Source: DASYTH01 sp035762905
GTDB lineage: Bacteria > Actinomycetota > Actinomycetes > Mycobacteriales > Pseudonocardiaceae
DNA: 55,385 bases
Assembly: GCF_035762905.1 (NCBI RefSeq)
Contig: NZ_DASUCC010000139.1
Location: forward strand, 1 to 55,385
Direction: 5' to 3'
Of this stretch, positions 41,457 to 49,999 are shown piece by piece. The notes beneath the pieces are model-generated. The model was given only the letters and a program-made list of their open reading frames with translations. It made no database searches and was not told where the DNA came from. The position numbers and the translations under genes are program-made. Position 1 is the first letter of the stretch. Each line of letters starts with the position of its first letter.

Positions 41457-42890
41457 CTATCGCGCGACGTGATGGATGGCGATGAGACCAGGCCGGCTCA
41501 GCTCCGACAGGCGCTCCTCCAACGCGGTCAGTTGTGCGGGCGTGGTCTCGGCAACAGCGCGGATGTCCCAGCGTTCCCGGCCGCGTACGAAGGCCAGCGA
41601 ACCCCAGTAGACACCGATCGTGCACAGGACGGCACCGAGCCACAGCAGGATGCTGACCGGAGTCAAGCCCTCGGCGGTCCAGTGCAGTACCAGCGCCATC
41701 GTGGCCAGGACCAGTGCGACACCGGCCATCGTGGCGTGGGGGAGGGTGACCCACGGGCTCCAGGTGCGCCACCAGGCGAGCAGCGGCTGCGTGGCGGAGG
41801 TGGTCATCGTCGCCAGGGCGCCGCGGATGGCGCTCAGCGCGACGAGGGCCTCGCGCTGGCGGCGCAGTGGCAGCGGCGCCGGCCAGGTGTCGAGGCGCTG
41901 CTTGAGGTCAACCAAGGCTTTCCGCACCCAGATCGGTGTCGGACTGACCGGGGCATGCGGCCAGTCCGGCGTGCTTTCCTGGTTGCGCAGCCAGAACAGG
42001 CCCATCAGCGCCAGGAAGCTGATCGACACCGCCATCGTGAGCATGACCGCCGTGGAGCTGAGGCCGGTCCCCACCACCGCCATGAGGGCGACCTGGCACA
42101 TCGACACCAGGGCCACGCCGAGGCCGAACACCACGTAGGCCCGATTGGGGGTCCGCACGAGACGCTCGTCCATCCAGGCCACCGGGCGCCGAAGGGCGTA
42201 CGCGCCCGCCGCGACGACCAGGATCACGAGGAGGTAGAACAGCATGGCTCCGGCCAGGACCGCGGTGACCATGGCGGGCGGCAGTTCCGGGAGCGGTACC
42301 GACTCGGTCACGGCGGCGAACGCACCGAGCACGGCGGAGGCCAGGAACAACATCAGGGCCGTGAGGAGACGGCTGCGATCGGGGAGCGGCCGCACCGGCG
42401 TCACGTGGTCCGGCACGTCCGGAGCCACGATCAGGTCGATCTCGGCGATGGCGGCGGTGATGCCGTCGGCAAGGGAACCAAAACGAAGGTTGATCGCCTG
42501 GGCGTCGGCGAGGGCCCGAATCGTCGGCGGGAGCTGATCACGCCCGGGCAGTCGGGCGCCGTCGAGGACCACGGGCACCAGACGGATACCCGTCGCGATG
42601 GCCGTGGCGATCTCTTCGTGCACCCAGTCCGGGTGCCGGTCGGCTCTGGCTTCGAGGTCCGCCAGCCAGCCGGCGTGGATAACCACCACGAGCACCGCGG
42701 CTTCGGAAAGGCGCACCCGCAATGCCGCGGGGTAGGGATCGCCCGGGCGCAGCGTCGTGTCGAAGTACACCGCGTCCCGGCCGAGATGGGTGCTCAGCCG
42801 GTCGGCAAGGGACTCGACCAGGAGCGCGTGCGGCAGCAGTTCGCCGTTGGCGTCCCGCTGCCGGTAGCTGATGAAGACCTTGTCACTCAT
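41457..42890 (-). CDS. TIR-domain polytopic membrane protein (effector 1)
   Basis: 477 residues. Residues 1-145 are a TIR domain: KVFISYRQRD, AVYFDTTLRPG, VLVVVIHAGWL, then PDWVHEEIATAI in which Trp89 and Glu93 occupy the WxxxE positions of the SARM1 NADase Glu. At least six hydrophobic helices follow (about residues 175-450). NAD cleavage is predicted from the retained Glu; the membrane part could place it or form a pore. It lies downstream of a similar TIR gene with an 8-base overlap, so the two form one operon. Low identity outside the TIR core suggests an old duplication. Confidence 0.85.
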   Translation of the reverse strand: MSDKVFISYRQRDANGELLPHALLVESLADRLSTHLGRDAVYFDTTLRPGDPYPAALRVRLSEAAVLVVVIHAGWLADLEARADRHPDWVHEEIATAIATGIRLVPVVLDGARLPGRDQLPPTIRALADAQAINLRFGSLADGITAAIAEIDLIVAPDVPDHVTPVRPLPDRSRLLTALMLFLASAVLGAFAAVTESVPLPELPPAMVTAVLAGAMLFYLLVILVVAAGAYALRRPVAWMDERLVRTPNRAYVVFGLGVALVSMCQVALMAVVGTGLSSTAVMLTMAVSISFLALMGLFWLRNQESTPDWPHAPVSPTPIWVRKALVDLKQRLDTWPAPLPLRRQREALVALSAIRGALATMTTSATQPLLAWWRTWSPWVTLPHATMAGVALVLATMALVLHWTAEGLTPVSILLWLGAVLCTIGVYWGSLAFVRGRERWDIRAVAETTPAQLTALEERLSELSRPGLIAIHHVAR

Positions 42891-44280
42891 CAGGGTCCCC
42901 CGAAGGCGGGCGGAAGATCAACGGGCCGAGCTTCGCCTGCCACTCGGTCAACTCGCCGATCCACCGGCGCACCTCCCAGCGGTCGCCGTAGAAGTGGGCG
43001 ACCACCATGACGGCGGTGAAGATCACGGCCGCCAGGACGGTCACGGCGATCAACCGGAACGGCCCGGCCGGAACGGAATCCTGGCGTAGCACCAGACCAA
43101 GGGCGAAGCCGTCCAGTGCGAGGATGCTCATCAGCCAGCCCAGCCAGGCGGTCACCCAACCTGAGTACCCGGTCCCGATCCACCGGCGCAGCGACACGCC
43201 GGCCCTGGTTTTCAGCTCCATTCGGACCTCGGCGAGGTCCAGGTAGATCGACACCGCTTTGCGCTGGATCGCCCGGGACCGTGCTCCTCGCCAGTCCGGT
43301 TCGGTCGTCAACTTGTGGTGCAACCGGTGCGCCGCCCGCCGGAACATGATCGATTCGGTGGTCACGAGCGGCGGCCATGCGTTCTGCCGGGTGCCGTGAT
43401 GGCGCATGGTTCGATGGAGGAAGTACAGCGCGATGATGCCCAACGCGACGACGGCCCACACTTCCCATTCGTGCAGCCGGCGGTCTTTGCCGGGCCAGGT
43501 CTTGACCATGCCGTAGGCAATAGGGAGGACTCCGAGGGCCGGCAGGATCCACGTTCTGTGCACGAACTCCCGGGTCGGCATTGTTTGCCAGTTGATGTCC
43601 ATCCGGTATGTCCAGCGTTTGATCGGGATCAACGCCGACACGAGTATCGACGAGCCGGCCAGTGCCATGGTCGATATGAACGCGGCATAGCCGAACCATT
43701 CCCAAACCTGTTGGTCCTCCGCCGGATCGTCGGAGACCAGAATGAGGGTCAGGAGAAACAATCCGGTGGCCCATGCGGCGATCCGGCGCCCCACCCGTCG
43801 GGGCCGGGGGACCGTCCGGGGCGGAGGCGGCTCAGTGGTCGGCTCGATGTGTCGCTCGAGCAGCCGAACCAGATCACCGACATCGGCCGGAAACTCCGCC
43901 CCGCGAAGGCGTGCGGCCTGGCGGACCGTCAGTTCCGCGATGTCCTCTGGCAACTGATCCCGCCGCGGCGGGTCGGCCTGCTCCAGCAGTACCGGCACCA
44001 CGGGTATGCGCTTTTCCAGCGCGGTGGCGATCTCGTACCGTACCCAGTCGGTGTCTCGCGGCCGGTCGAACTCGTCGGTCCAACCGTCGTGGATCACGGC
44101 GACCAGCGCGTTGCTGTCCAGCAACCGCGCACGCAGTTCGTCGGGATACCGGGTACCGGGCGTCATCTGGGTGTCGCAGAAAACCTGGCCGCGTCCAAAA
44201 TAATGACGCAGCCGGTCGGCGAGCGCGCCAACGGCCACCGAGTGCGTCCCGTTCCGGTAGCTAATGAAGATTCCACCCAT
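42883..44280 (-). CDS. TIR-domain polytopic membrane protein (effector 2)
   Basis: 465 residues. The TIR domain (1-140) has GIFISYRNGTHSV, QVFCDTQMTPGTRYPDEL, LVAVIHDGWTDEF and TDWVRYEIATALE, with Trp79 and Glu83 in the NADase positions. About six TM helices occupy residues 165-440 (e.g. AAWATGLFLLTLILV, VWAVVALGIIALYFL, FRLIAVTVLAAVIFTAVMVVAHFYG). It is first in a two-gene TIR unit and is divergent from the GrpE-like gene. The pairing of two TIR-membrane proteins beside a chaperone/GTPase operon is the basis for calling them effectors; that role is inferred. Confidence 0.85.
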   Translation of the reverse strand: MGGIFISYRNGTHSVAVGALADRLRHYFGRGQVFCDTQMTPGTRYPDELRARLLDSNALVAVIHDGWTDEFDRPRDTDWVRYEIATALEKRIPVVPVLLEQADPPRRDQLPEDIAELTVRQAARLRGAEFPADVGDLVRLLERHIEPTTEPPPPRTVPRPRRVGRRIAAWATGLFLLTLILVSDDPAEDQQVWEWFGYAAFISTMALAGSSILVSALIPIKRWTYRMDINWQTMPTREFVHRTWILPALGVLPIAYGMVKTWPGKDRRLHEWEVWAVVALGIIALYFLHRTMRHHGTRQNAWPPLVTTESIMFRRAAHRLHHKLTTEPDWRGARSRAIQRKAVSIYLDLAEVRMELKTRAGVSLRRWIGTGYSGWVTAWLGWLMSILALDGFALGLVLRQDSVPAGPFRLIAVTVLAAVIFTAVMVVAHFYGDRWEVRRWIGELTEWQAKLGPLIFRPPSGDPDE

Positions 44281-44303
44281 ATCTGTCTCTCGAATGCCGG
44301 AGC

Positions 44304-44332
44304 TTGATTCATCGGCCGTTGTTCACTATTTT
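44304..44332 (+). promoter_or_regulatory. Leaderless promoter of GrpE-like gene
   Basis: TTGATT (44304-44309), 17-nt spacer, TATTTT (44327-44332); the -10 box ends 6 nt before the GTG at 44339. The region is markedly AT-richer than its surroundings and also separates the divergent TIR unit. Confidence 0.55.
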
Positions 44333-44338
44333 CAGCCT

Positions 44339-44818
44339 GTGGCTGACGAACCTGGCATCACCCCCGTGCTCGACGAAATCAGAACCGAGCTGACCGGCCT
44401 GCACGAGCAGAGCAGGTTCCTGAACGGCGTCATCGACCGGCTGCACGCCGAGAACGAGCGGCTGCGCCGGGCCGAAGCGCAGAGCGCCGTGCAGCCCGCC
44501 CTCCGTGAGCTGATCAAACTGGCGGACGACTGGCGCAGCAGGGCGGTCGCGGTCGGTGCGGACCCCGCCCAGGCGCGGCTGTGCGGCGAGGTGGTCGAGG
44601 ACGTGACGATGATCCTCGAACGGCAGGGCGTCGAGCAGTTCCACGCCGACGCGGGCCTGGAGTTCGACCGGCAGCAACACCGCGCGGTCGGCACGCAGCC
44701 GACCGCTGACCAGGCGTTGGACGGGATCATCGCCGAGCCCCGCCGGCCCGGATACCGGGGCGACGGCCGGGTGGTGCGGTTCGCCGAGGTCGTGGTGTTC
44801 AAGTTCGCCGCCGGCTAG
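44339..44818 (+). CDS. GrpE-like nucleotide exchange factor of the locus
   Basis: 159 residues. The N-terminal half is a coiled coil (VLDEIRTELTGLHEQSRFLNGVIDRLHAENERLRRAEAQ), then a GrpE-type beta-wing region with ILERQGVEQFHADAGLEFDRQQHRAV and GYRGDGRVVRFAEVVVFKF. GrpE releases ADP from Hsp70. Shorter than housekeeping GrpE (about 200). GTG 44339 is favoured by the leaderless promoter; an in-frame ATG at 44294 lies upstream of that promoter's start point. It runs against the big operon and overlaps the tail of the small membrane gene by four bases. Presumed partner of the Hsp70 encoded 8 kb away. Confidence 0.8.
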   Translation: MADEPGITPVLDEIRTELTGLHEQSRFLNGVIDRLHAENERLRRAEAQSAVQPALRELIKLADDWRSRAVAVGADPAQARLCGEVVEDVTMILERQGVEQFHADAGLEFDRQQHRAVGTQPTADQALDGIIAEPRRPGYRGDGRVVRFAEVVVFKFAAG

Positions 44819-44952
44819 ACGACGACCGACGCGGTGACCAGCGAGGCGATCAGCCACAGCACCAAGGCGATCGTGACCAGGATGCCGATCACCAGCAGGG
44901 CCATCGCGACCTTCCGCCCGGTGACGACCGACTGGGGAATCTCGTCGTTCAT
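44815..44952 (-). CDS. 45-residue single-TM peptide, last gene of the operon
   Basis: Product: a charged start (MNDEIPQSVVTGRK) and one long hydrophobic helix (VAMALLVIGILVTIALVLWL and on to the C-terminus, VVV). Its ATG overlaps the stop of the membrane GTPase gene (ATGA), like the other joints of this operon, which supports translation. No family recognised. It may be a membrane partner of the GTPase. The last four bases overlap the GrpE-like stop. Confidence 0.65.
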   Translation of the reverse strand: MNDEIPQSVVTGRKVAMALLVIGILVTIALVLWLIASLVTASVVV

Positions 44953-46586
44953 ATCGGTGCCTTCCGGTTCAACAGCCACAGCAGCGGTGCGGCCGGGTCG
45001 TCGTTGGCCACCGGGCCGTTCACGGTCTCACCCGGGACCACCTCGCGTGCATCCCGGTAGCTCACGACGAAGTACGACACGGCCGCGAACTGATTGTCCA
45101 TAGAGGACAGCAGGTCACGCTGCCCGGCGTCGGTCAGCCAGTCGCGCACGGCCTTGTCCCGCTCGGACCGGGTCGAGTGCGCCCGGCCGGCGTACGGGTG
45201 GGGCGCTCCCGACGGCTCCAGCAGGGCGTCGGCCTTGGTCAACACGACGGCGACCGGTGCCTTCATCCGATCCGCGGCGCGCCACTGGTTGTGTTCGCGC
45301 AGCGCCTCGACGAACCGCTCCAGCGAATCCTTCGGCGGCGTGTTCGACGCGCTGACCCGGCCGAGTACCGCGCGGTCGGTCTCGGAGCGCACCTGGCGCA
45401 GCGAGAAGGGATCGATGATGAACACGACCCCCTTGGTGTGTTTGAGGAACTGCGACTCCGCGAGCTCGTCGGCGCTCTCCACGGCTTCGCCGGCCGGGTC
45501 GTAGAGGTACAGCAGCCGGCGGGACCGGCTGCCCTCCGCGCCGACATAGACGTTGTAGGCCTTCGGTCTCGGGTTCACGGTCTTGATCGATCTGCGCGGA
45601 TCGTCGGTGACCCCGCGCTGCAGGTTGCGCTCGAACTCGTTTTTCGCCCCCTCGTCGGCGAACTCGAAACCGTCACCCCGCAGCATCAGCCGGCTCATCG
45701 CGGTCTGCATGAATACCGACTTGCCCGCGGTCGGACCCGCGATCACCGGAATGTGGACGGTCGGGGCGGTGAGCCCCTTGATCGGCAACTGGGCCCGGCA
45801 CTCCGAGCACTGCGCCGGCAGCTTTGCCTTGCCGTTCGCGAGCAGGGTGGGCAGCACCGTGTGGCATCGGCAGGTGCGGCGCAGCACGCCAGGCAGTCCC
45901 GGTAACAGGTGCCGGTGCTCGGCATGGCAGTTCGGGCAGCGGTAGATCGGCCGGGTGGCGCGCACGTGGCAGGTGCCGCACTCGATCGTGATGCCCCGGA
46001 CGAACAGCACGGTCAGCTCGATCAGTCGCGAGCCGCCCGCGGTGGCGACGGCGCCCACGACCAGCAGCCCCAGCAGCACCGCGAAGATCACCGAGACGAC
46101 GGCGACGAAGCCGACCGCCCCGATGGCGCCCAACCACAGGCCGAAGCAGATCACCGCGGCGCCGGAATAGGCGACCACCGCGGGCAGTTCGGAGTGCCTC
46201 GCCCAGGTCCACACCCTGGTCACGAAGGACACCGTGACGGTGTGGGTGGACTCGTCCCGCCTGCCCTCAATGATCTTCGCCCAGACCTGCCGGAACGTCG
46301 TGCTGAGCACCCTGCGGTAATCGAGCAGCACCGGGCCGGCGTAGTAGCTCCGGTAAGCCGGGTCCGGCCCGTCCGGCGACGGTGCCGGCGGTGCGATGCG
46401 GAGGTGGGCGATCGGGCCGTGCGGTGCGAATCCCGCGATCGCGGCGGCGACGTACTCGACGATCGCCACGACGAGGGACACCAGGATCGCCACGATCAGC
46501 AGGGGGCCCAAGACGTACCGGACCACCAGGATCACGACGTAGATCACGAGGAAGATCCCGAGCAAGAAGCCGATGAGATAGAACAT
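44949..46586 (-). CDS. Membrane-anchored zinc-ribbon TRAFAC-like GTPase
   Basis: 545 residues. Two N-terminal TM helices (residues 2-50) and two more at 135-180 anchor it. A double zinc ribbon follows (IECGTCHVRA ... YRCPNCHAE, 203-222; RTCRCH; QCSECRA, about 259-264). The GTPase core has G1 AGPTAGKS (283-290), G3 YDPAGE and G4 LTKAD. The C-terminus ends PLLWLLNRKAPI. It resembles the double-GTPase-type (DO-GTP2-like) proteins linked to GAP1 genes. Likely a nucleotide-dependent switch at the membrane. Separated from the GAP1 gene by 6 bases. Confidence 0.82.
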   Translation of the reverse strand: MFYLIGFLLGIFLVIYVVILVVRYVLGPLLIVAILVSLVVAIVEYVAAAIAGFAPHGPIAHLRIAPPAPSPDGPDPAYRSYYAGPVLLDYRRVLSTTFRQVWAKIIEGRRDESTHTVTVSFVTRVWTWARHSELPAVVAYSGAAVICFGLWLGAIGAVGFVAVVSVIFAVLLGLLVVGAVATAGGSRLIELTVLFVRGITIECGTCHVRATRPIYRCPNCHAEHRHLLPGLPGVLRRTCRCHTVLPTLLANGKAKLPAQCSECRAQLPIKGLTAPTVHIPVIAGPTAGKSVFMQTAMSRLMLRGDGFEFADEGAKNEFERNLQRGVTDDPRRSIKTVNPRPKAYNVYVGAEGSRSRRLLYLYDPAGEAVESADELAESQFLKHTKGVVFIIDPFSLRQVRSETDRAVLGRVSASNTPPKDSLERFVEALREHNQWRAADRMKAPVAVVLTKADALLEPSGAPHPYAGRAHSTRSERDKAVRDWLTDAGQRDLLSSMDNQFAAVSYFVVSYRDAREVVPGETVNGPVANDDPAAPLLWLLNRKAPI

Positions 46587-46592
46587 TTTGTC

Positions 46593-48866
46593 TCAGCTCC
46601 CCTTCCGCAGCCCGAGTAGCTGGAGCAGGCCGCGCCGCTCATGGACCGATCGCCAGGACTTCCACCAGGTGCGCCAGTTTCCCTTCGGCGCCGGCACGTC
46701 GATCGCCAGTTTGTTCGCCGTGGACGACAGCAGATTGCCGATCGCGTCCAGGTGTTTGGACCTGCGCCGCGCGACCGCGTCGGGCAGCGTCTCGTTGATC
46801 AGTTGCTGGCGGGCCCGGCCGTTCGGCAGGCTCCACCAGATGACGATCACCGGGGCCACCTGGTTCGGCTGGGCCTTGGCCAGCCGAGCTCGGGCGAGAT
46901 CGCGATAGGCGGTGCGGAACCGCCGGTCTCCGGTTTCCAGCATCAGCATCAGCAGGTCGCGGTGGAGCGGGGCGTCGGCCCGCAACGTGAACTCCGCGAT
47001 GCCGGTCAGCATCCGGTCCGCGATGGGCGGCGGCAGGGTGTCGAGCAGGTCCAGGCTCTCCTCAACCACCCGCTCGAGGCGCTGGTCCGGAGTGTTCCGC
47101 CGGAAGTAGTCGATCGTCCGCGCCGCGCCGAGCAGGGTCCGGTCCGCCGGTCGCAGCTCCCCGACGATCCGGTCGTCGAGCAGATCCTCGACGAGCGCAA
47201 GCTCCTTCGGCCCCAACTCGTCCCGCTCGATCAGCCGCACCAGCCGTGCTGTGGTCCGGCTGAGCAACCCGGTGCCGCGCAACACATCGAGCTGCAGCTT
47301 GCGCACCGCGTGGGTGGCGTCCGCCGTGGACGGCTCCGCCGGCCACAGCACCTCGCCAAGGCGGGACCAATCGGTGCTGCCGTGCGCCACGGCCTTGGTC
47401 AGCACCGCCACCCGGTCCCCCTGACCGTCGCGGGCGAGCACCACGTCGGCCAGCAGGGCGGGCGGACCGTCCGGCGCGACCTGTCGGACGAGCCGTGCGG
47501 CCGGCGGGGTGAGTGTGGTGGCCAACCGCCAGAACTCCGCATCGTCGGCGAGTCGCCGCCGGAGCACCCGCACCAGGGCCTGCACCAGGTCCCGCTGCGT
47601 ACCGAGCCGGTCCCGGATCGCCGCCGACCGGCTGCCGGTCAACGCCGGCAACACGGCGTTGTCCGCCACTTCGTCGAGCTCCTCGGCGGTGAGCCGGGGC
47701 AGCCACAGGGACAGCGGGTCCGCGAGCGCCGCGACGTAATACGCGCCGAGCAACGCGGCGGGCAGCGGCTCCGAGCGCTGCGCGGCCGACTGGAGGACCT
47801 CTGCCCAGGAGCGCAGGTCGGTCGGACCACCGCCATCGGTCAGCAGCTCGCCGATCCGCCGCCAACCGTCGGCGGTGAGGGTGCCGGGCAACCGGTCGAC
47901 GGCGAGCCGGGCCGCGTCGAGCAGTAGCGGCTCCGCCGAGGGGGTGGTGGCCGCGGACGGGCCCGCGCCGCACTCGAGGAGCACCGCGAAGGCTTCCAGC
48001 TCGGTGCCGAGCAGCGGCGGCGTAACCCGTTCGGCCAGGTCGATCGCCGCGGGCGCGCCGCCGGTTCTCCACAGCCGGGCCAGTATGCCGGCGTATCGGG
48101 TGGCTTCGCCTTCCGGCAGGCTGGAGCCGGTCAGGTCGATCGCGGTGAAGTCGCCGTAGCTCGGCAGCCGTACGTCCGGAGTGGTACAGGCGACGCGCAC
48201 CGCCGTGTCCTCCGGCCGCGAGGTGTACGTGACGAACGAGATCTCCAGACCCAGCGCGCGCGGCAGCGACCGGCACAGCGCGGCGAGCCACAGGGCCGCC
48301 GTGTGGTCGTCCGGCACGACGAGCACCAGCCGGCCACGATCACCGCAGAGCAGCCGCTGCCCGGCGGTGATCACGTGGGTCAACCGGTCGAGGCGGCCCG
48401 GTTCGCGGAGAAACCTGTCGGTGCTCGCCGCATCGGTCGCGCTCCCGGGGGTCAGCCCGGTCACGGCCGGCAGCGTGGTGCCGTTCTGCCGCGTGTGGAC
48501 CCACGTCGGGCTGCGCCACATGTCGATCGGCAGCACGCCGTGCAGCTCCCGCTCCGCGTCGTTGAGCAGCAGGGCGTGGGCGAAGTAGTTGCCGGTCCGG
48601 CCGGTGAAATCGGAGCCGATGTAGCGGCTCTGGAACAGGGTGGCACCCGGTCCGGACGGGAGGTATCCGAACGCCACGGGAAAAGTGCTGCGGTCCGCGT
48701 CCTCCAGCCGGGCGATCAAACCCGGTCCCACCTCGTACGCGCTGGCCCGCACCGCGAGATCCACCAGCGGCTTGGGCGAACCCGGGGTCATGGCGCTGAT
48801 CTGAAATCCCTGGATGCCCTCCAGCCCGTCCTCGCACGAGGTGTAGTGCAGCTGGTGCACGGTCAT
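46593..48866 (-). CDS. GTPase-associated protein 1 (GAP1)-like protein
   Basis: 757 residues, cytosolic. The N-terminus (TVHQLHYTSCEDGLEGIQGFQISAMTPG) is the hallmark of the GAP1-N1 domain, which in the known family always lies next to TRAFAC-type GTPases. GRTGNYFAHALLL and DMWRSPTWVHTRQNGTTLP continue it. The middle has LALEISFVTYTSRPEDTAVRV; the C-terminal half is alpha-helical and may act as an adaptor. The ATG overlaps the upstream GTPase stop (ATGA). The name reflects association, not a proven GTPase-activating function. No enzymatic motif is visible. Confidence 0.82.
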   Translation of the reverse strand: MTVHQLHYTSCEDGLEGIQGFQISAMTPGSPKPLVDLAVRASAYEVGPGLIARLEDADRSTFPVAFGYLPSGPGATLFQSRYIGSDFTGRTGNYFAHALLLNDAERELHGVLPIDMWRSPTWVHTRQNGTTLPAVTGLTPGSATDAASTDRFLREPGRLDRLTHVITAGQRLLCGDRGRLVLVVPDDHTAALWLAALCRSLPRALGLEISFVTYTSRPEDTAVRVACTTPDVRLPSYGDFTAIDLTGSSLPEGEATRYAGILARLWRTGGAPAAIDLAERVTPPLLGTELEAFAVLLECGAGPSAATTPSAEPLLLDAARLAVDRLPGTLTADGWRRIGELLTDGGGPTDLRSWAEVLQSAAQRSEPLPAALLGAYYVAALADPLSLWLPRLTAEELDEVADNAVLPALTGSRSAAIRDRLGTQRDLVQALVRVLRRRLADDAEFWRLATTLTPPAARLVRQVAPDGPPALLADVVLARDGQGDRVAVLTKAVAHGSTDWSRLGEVLWPAEPSTADATHAVRKLQLDVLRGTGLLSRTTARLVRLIERDELGPKELALVEDLLDDRIVGELRPADRTLLGAARTIDYFRRNTPDQRLERVVEESLDLLDTLPPPIADRMLTGIAEFTLRADAPLHRDLLMLMLETGDRRFRTAYRDLARARLAKAQPNQVAPVIVIWWSLPNGRARQQLINETLPDAVARRRSKHLDAIGNLLSSTANKLAIDVPAPKGNWRTWWKSWRSVHERRGLLQLLGLRKGS

Positions 48867-49972
48867 CGCTTCCCTTTCGTCGTCTTGATCGCGCCGAACC
48901 TGGCCAACAGCCACAGCATCGGATCCTCCAGGCGGTAGGGATGCACACCTTCCGGGGCAAGGCGGTTGCCGTCGATCGGCTGGGCGCCAAGCGCGGAGAG
49001 GCCGAAGTACCGGTACACCTCGAACGCGTTGGCGATGCTGCGATCGAATGCGGGGTCGTACCACTGGTTCAGCCAGGCGCGGACTTCCTCGTGCACGTCC
49101 CGGCCGTCGGCTTCGTCGTAGTGGCCCAGGTGTCGGGACGGCTGACGCAGCGGCGACTCCGGCCCGAAGGTGTCCGGCAGCAGGTCGACCTTGGTGAGCG
49201 CGATCGCGAGCGGTGTCCGCAGCCGCCGGTCGACCGGGATGTGGCTGCGCTCCCGAAGCAACTCGCCGAGCCGGCCGAGTACGTGCAACTGGTCCGTGTA
49301 GCCGGACCTGCGGCCGTTCGTGCCGACCAGTTCACGGATCTTGGGCATCTGCATCGGATCGAGCAGCAGGATGATTCCTTCGGCCGCGTCCAGATAGCTG
49401 ATCAGCAGATCCATCTGTTGTGCGTTGGCGACGTCCTCGCCCGCGGTGTCGTAGAAGACGGTCACGACGGGGGCGATCCGAGTCGCGCCGAGCAGTCCCG
49501 ACTTCTGGAACCGCAGGCTGAACATCAGTGGCTCGGGGGTGCGCGTGCGGGCCGACACGGTCTGCTGCAGCGGCCGGCCCTGCTCGAACAGCGGGGTGCT
49601 GAAATCCCGCTCGTACCGGTTGCGTGACTCCTCGCCGAGCAGGTCCAGCGACATCCCGGTGAACCGCGCGTTCACCTGGCCGCGCTGGAACTCGTGCACG
49701 AGGACGCCGACCCAGGTGCTCTTGCCCGAGTCCGCCGACCCGATCACCGCGATGTTGCGGCCGCCGCTGTCGACATACTCCCGCAACAGATCCCGGCCGC
49801 AGTTCGGGCACAGCCTGCGGCTCTGCGGCAATGCGCCGTGCGGGCACCGGCCGTTGCGTAACTGCCGCTCGGGGAACGTCTCACCCTTGTGCTCGCACCG
49901 CTCGCCGCAGCGCATGTGCAGGTCGGCGCGTCGATGGGAGGCCCAGCAGTAGGGGCATTTCGTTGTGGTCAC
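48863..49972 (-). CDS. Zinc-ribbon TRAFAC-like GTPase (soluble)
   Basis: 369 residues. The N-terminal zinc-binding region has CPYC (6-9), MRCGERC and LCPNCG (55-59). The GTPase core has G1 GSADSGKST (78-86), G3 VFYDTAGE and G4 ALTKVD, with no TM helix. The C-terminus (YRLEDPMLWLLARFG) resembles the LWLL end of the membrane GTPase, so the two are probably paralogues. It sits between the J-like/Fn3 gene and GAP1. Predicted role: GTP-dependent switch controlling the TIR effectors, inferred from context. Confidence 0.83.
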   Translation of the reverse strand: MTTTKCPYCWASHRRADLHMRCGERCEHKGETFPERQLRNGRCPHGALPQSRRLCPNCGRDLLREYVDSGGRNIAVIGSADSGKSTWVGVLVHEFQRGQVNARFTGMSLDLLGEESRNRYERDFSTPLFEQGRPLQQTVSARTRTPEPLMFSLRFQKSGLLGATRIAPVVTVFYDTAGEDVANAQQMDLLISYLDAAEGIILLLDPMQMPKIRELVGTNGRRSGYTDQLHVLGRLGELLRERSHIPVDRRLRTPLAIALTKVDLLPDTFGPESPLRQPSRHLGHYDEADGRDVHEEVRAWLNQWYDPAFDRSIANAFEVYRYFGLSALGAQPIDGNRLAPEGVHPYRLEDPMLWLLARFGAIKTTKGKR

Positions 49973-49999
49973 AGCTATTCCTCACCGAGCCAAGGATGT

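Noticed and set aside
44294..44338. Upstream ATG of the grpE-like gene as the true start
   Set aside because: It lies within and before the TTGATT/TATTTT promoter, lacks a ribosome site, and its added residues do not resemble GrpE.
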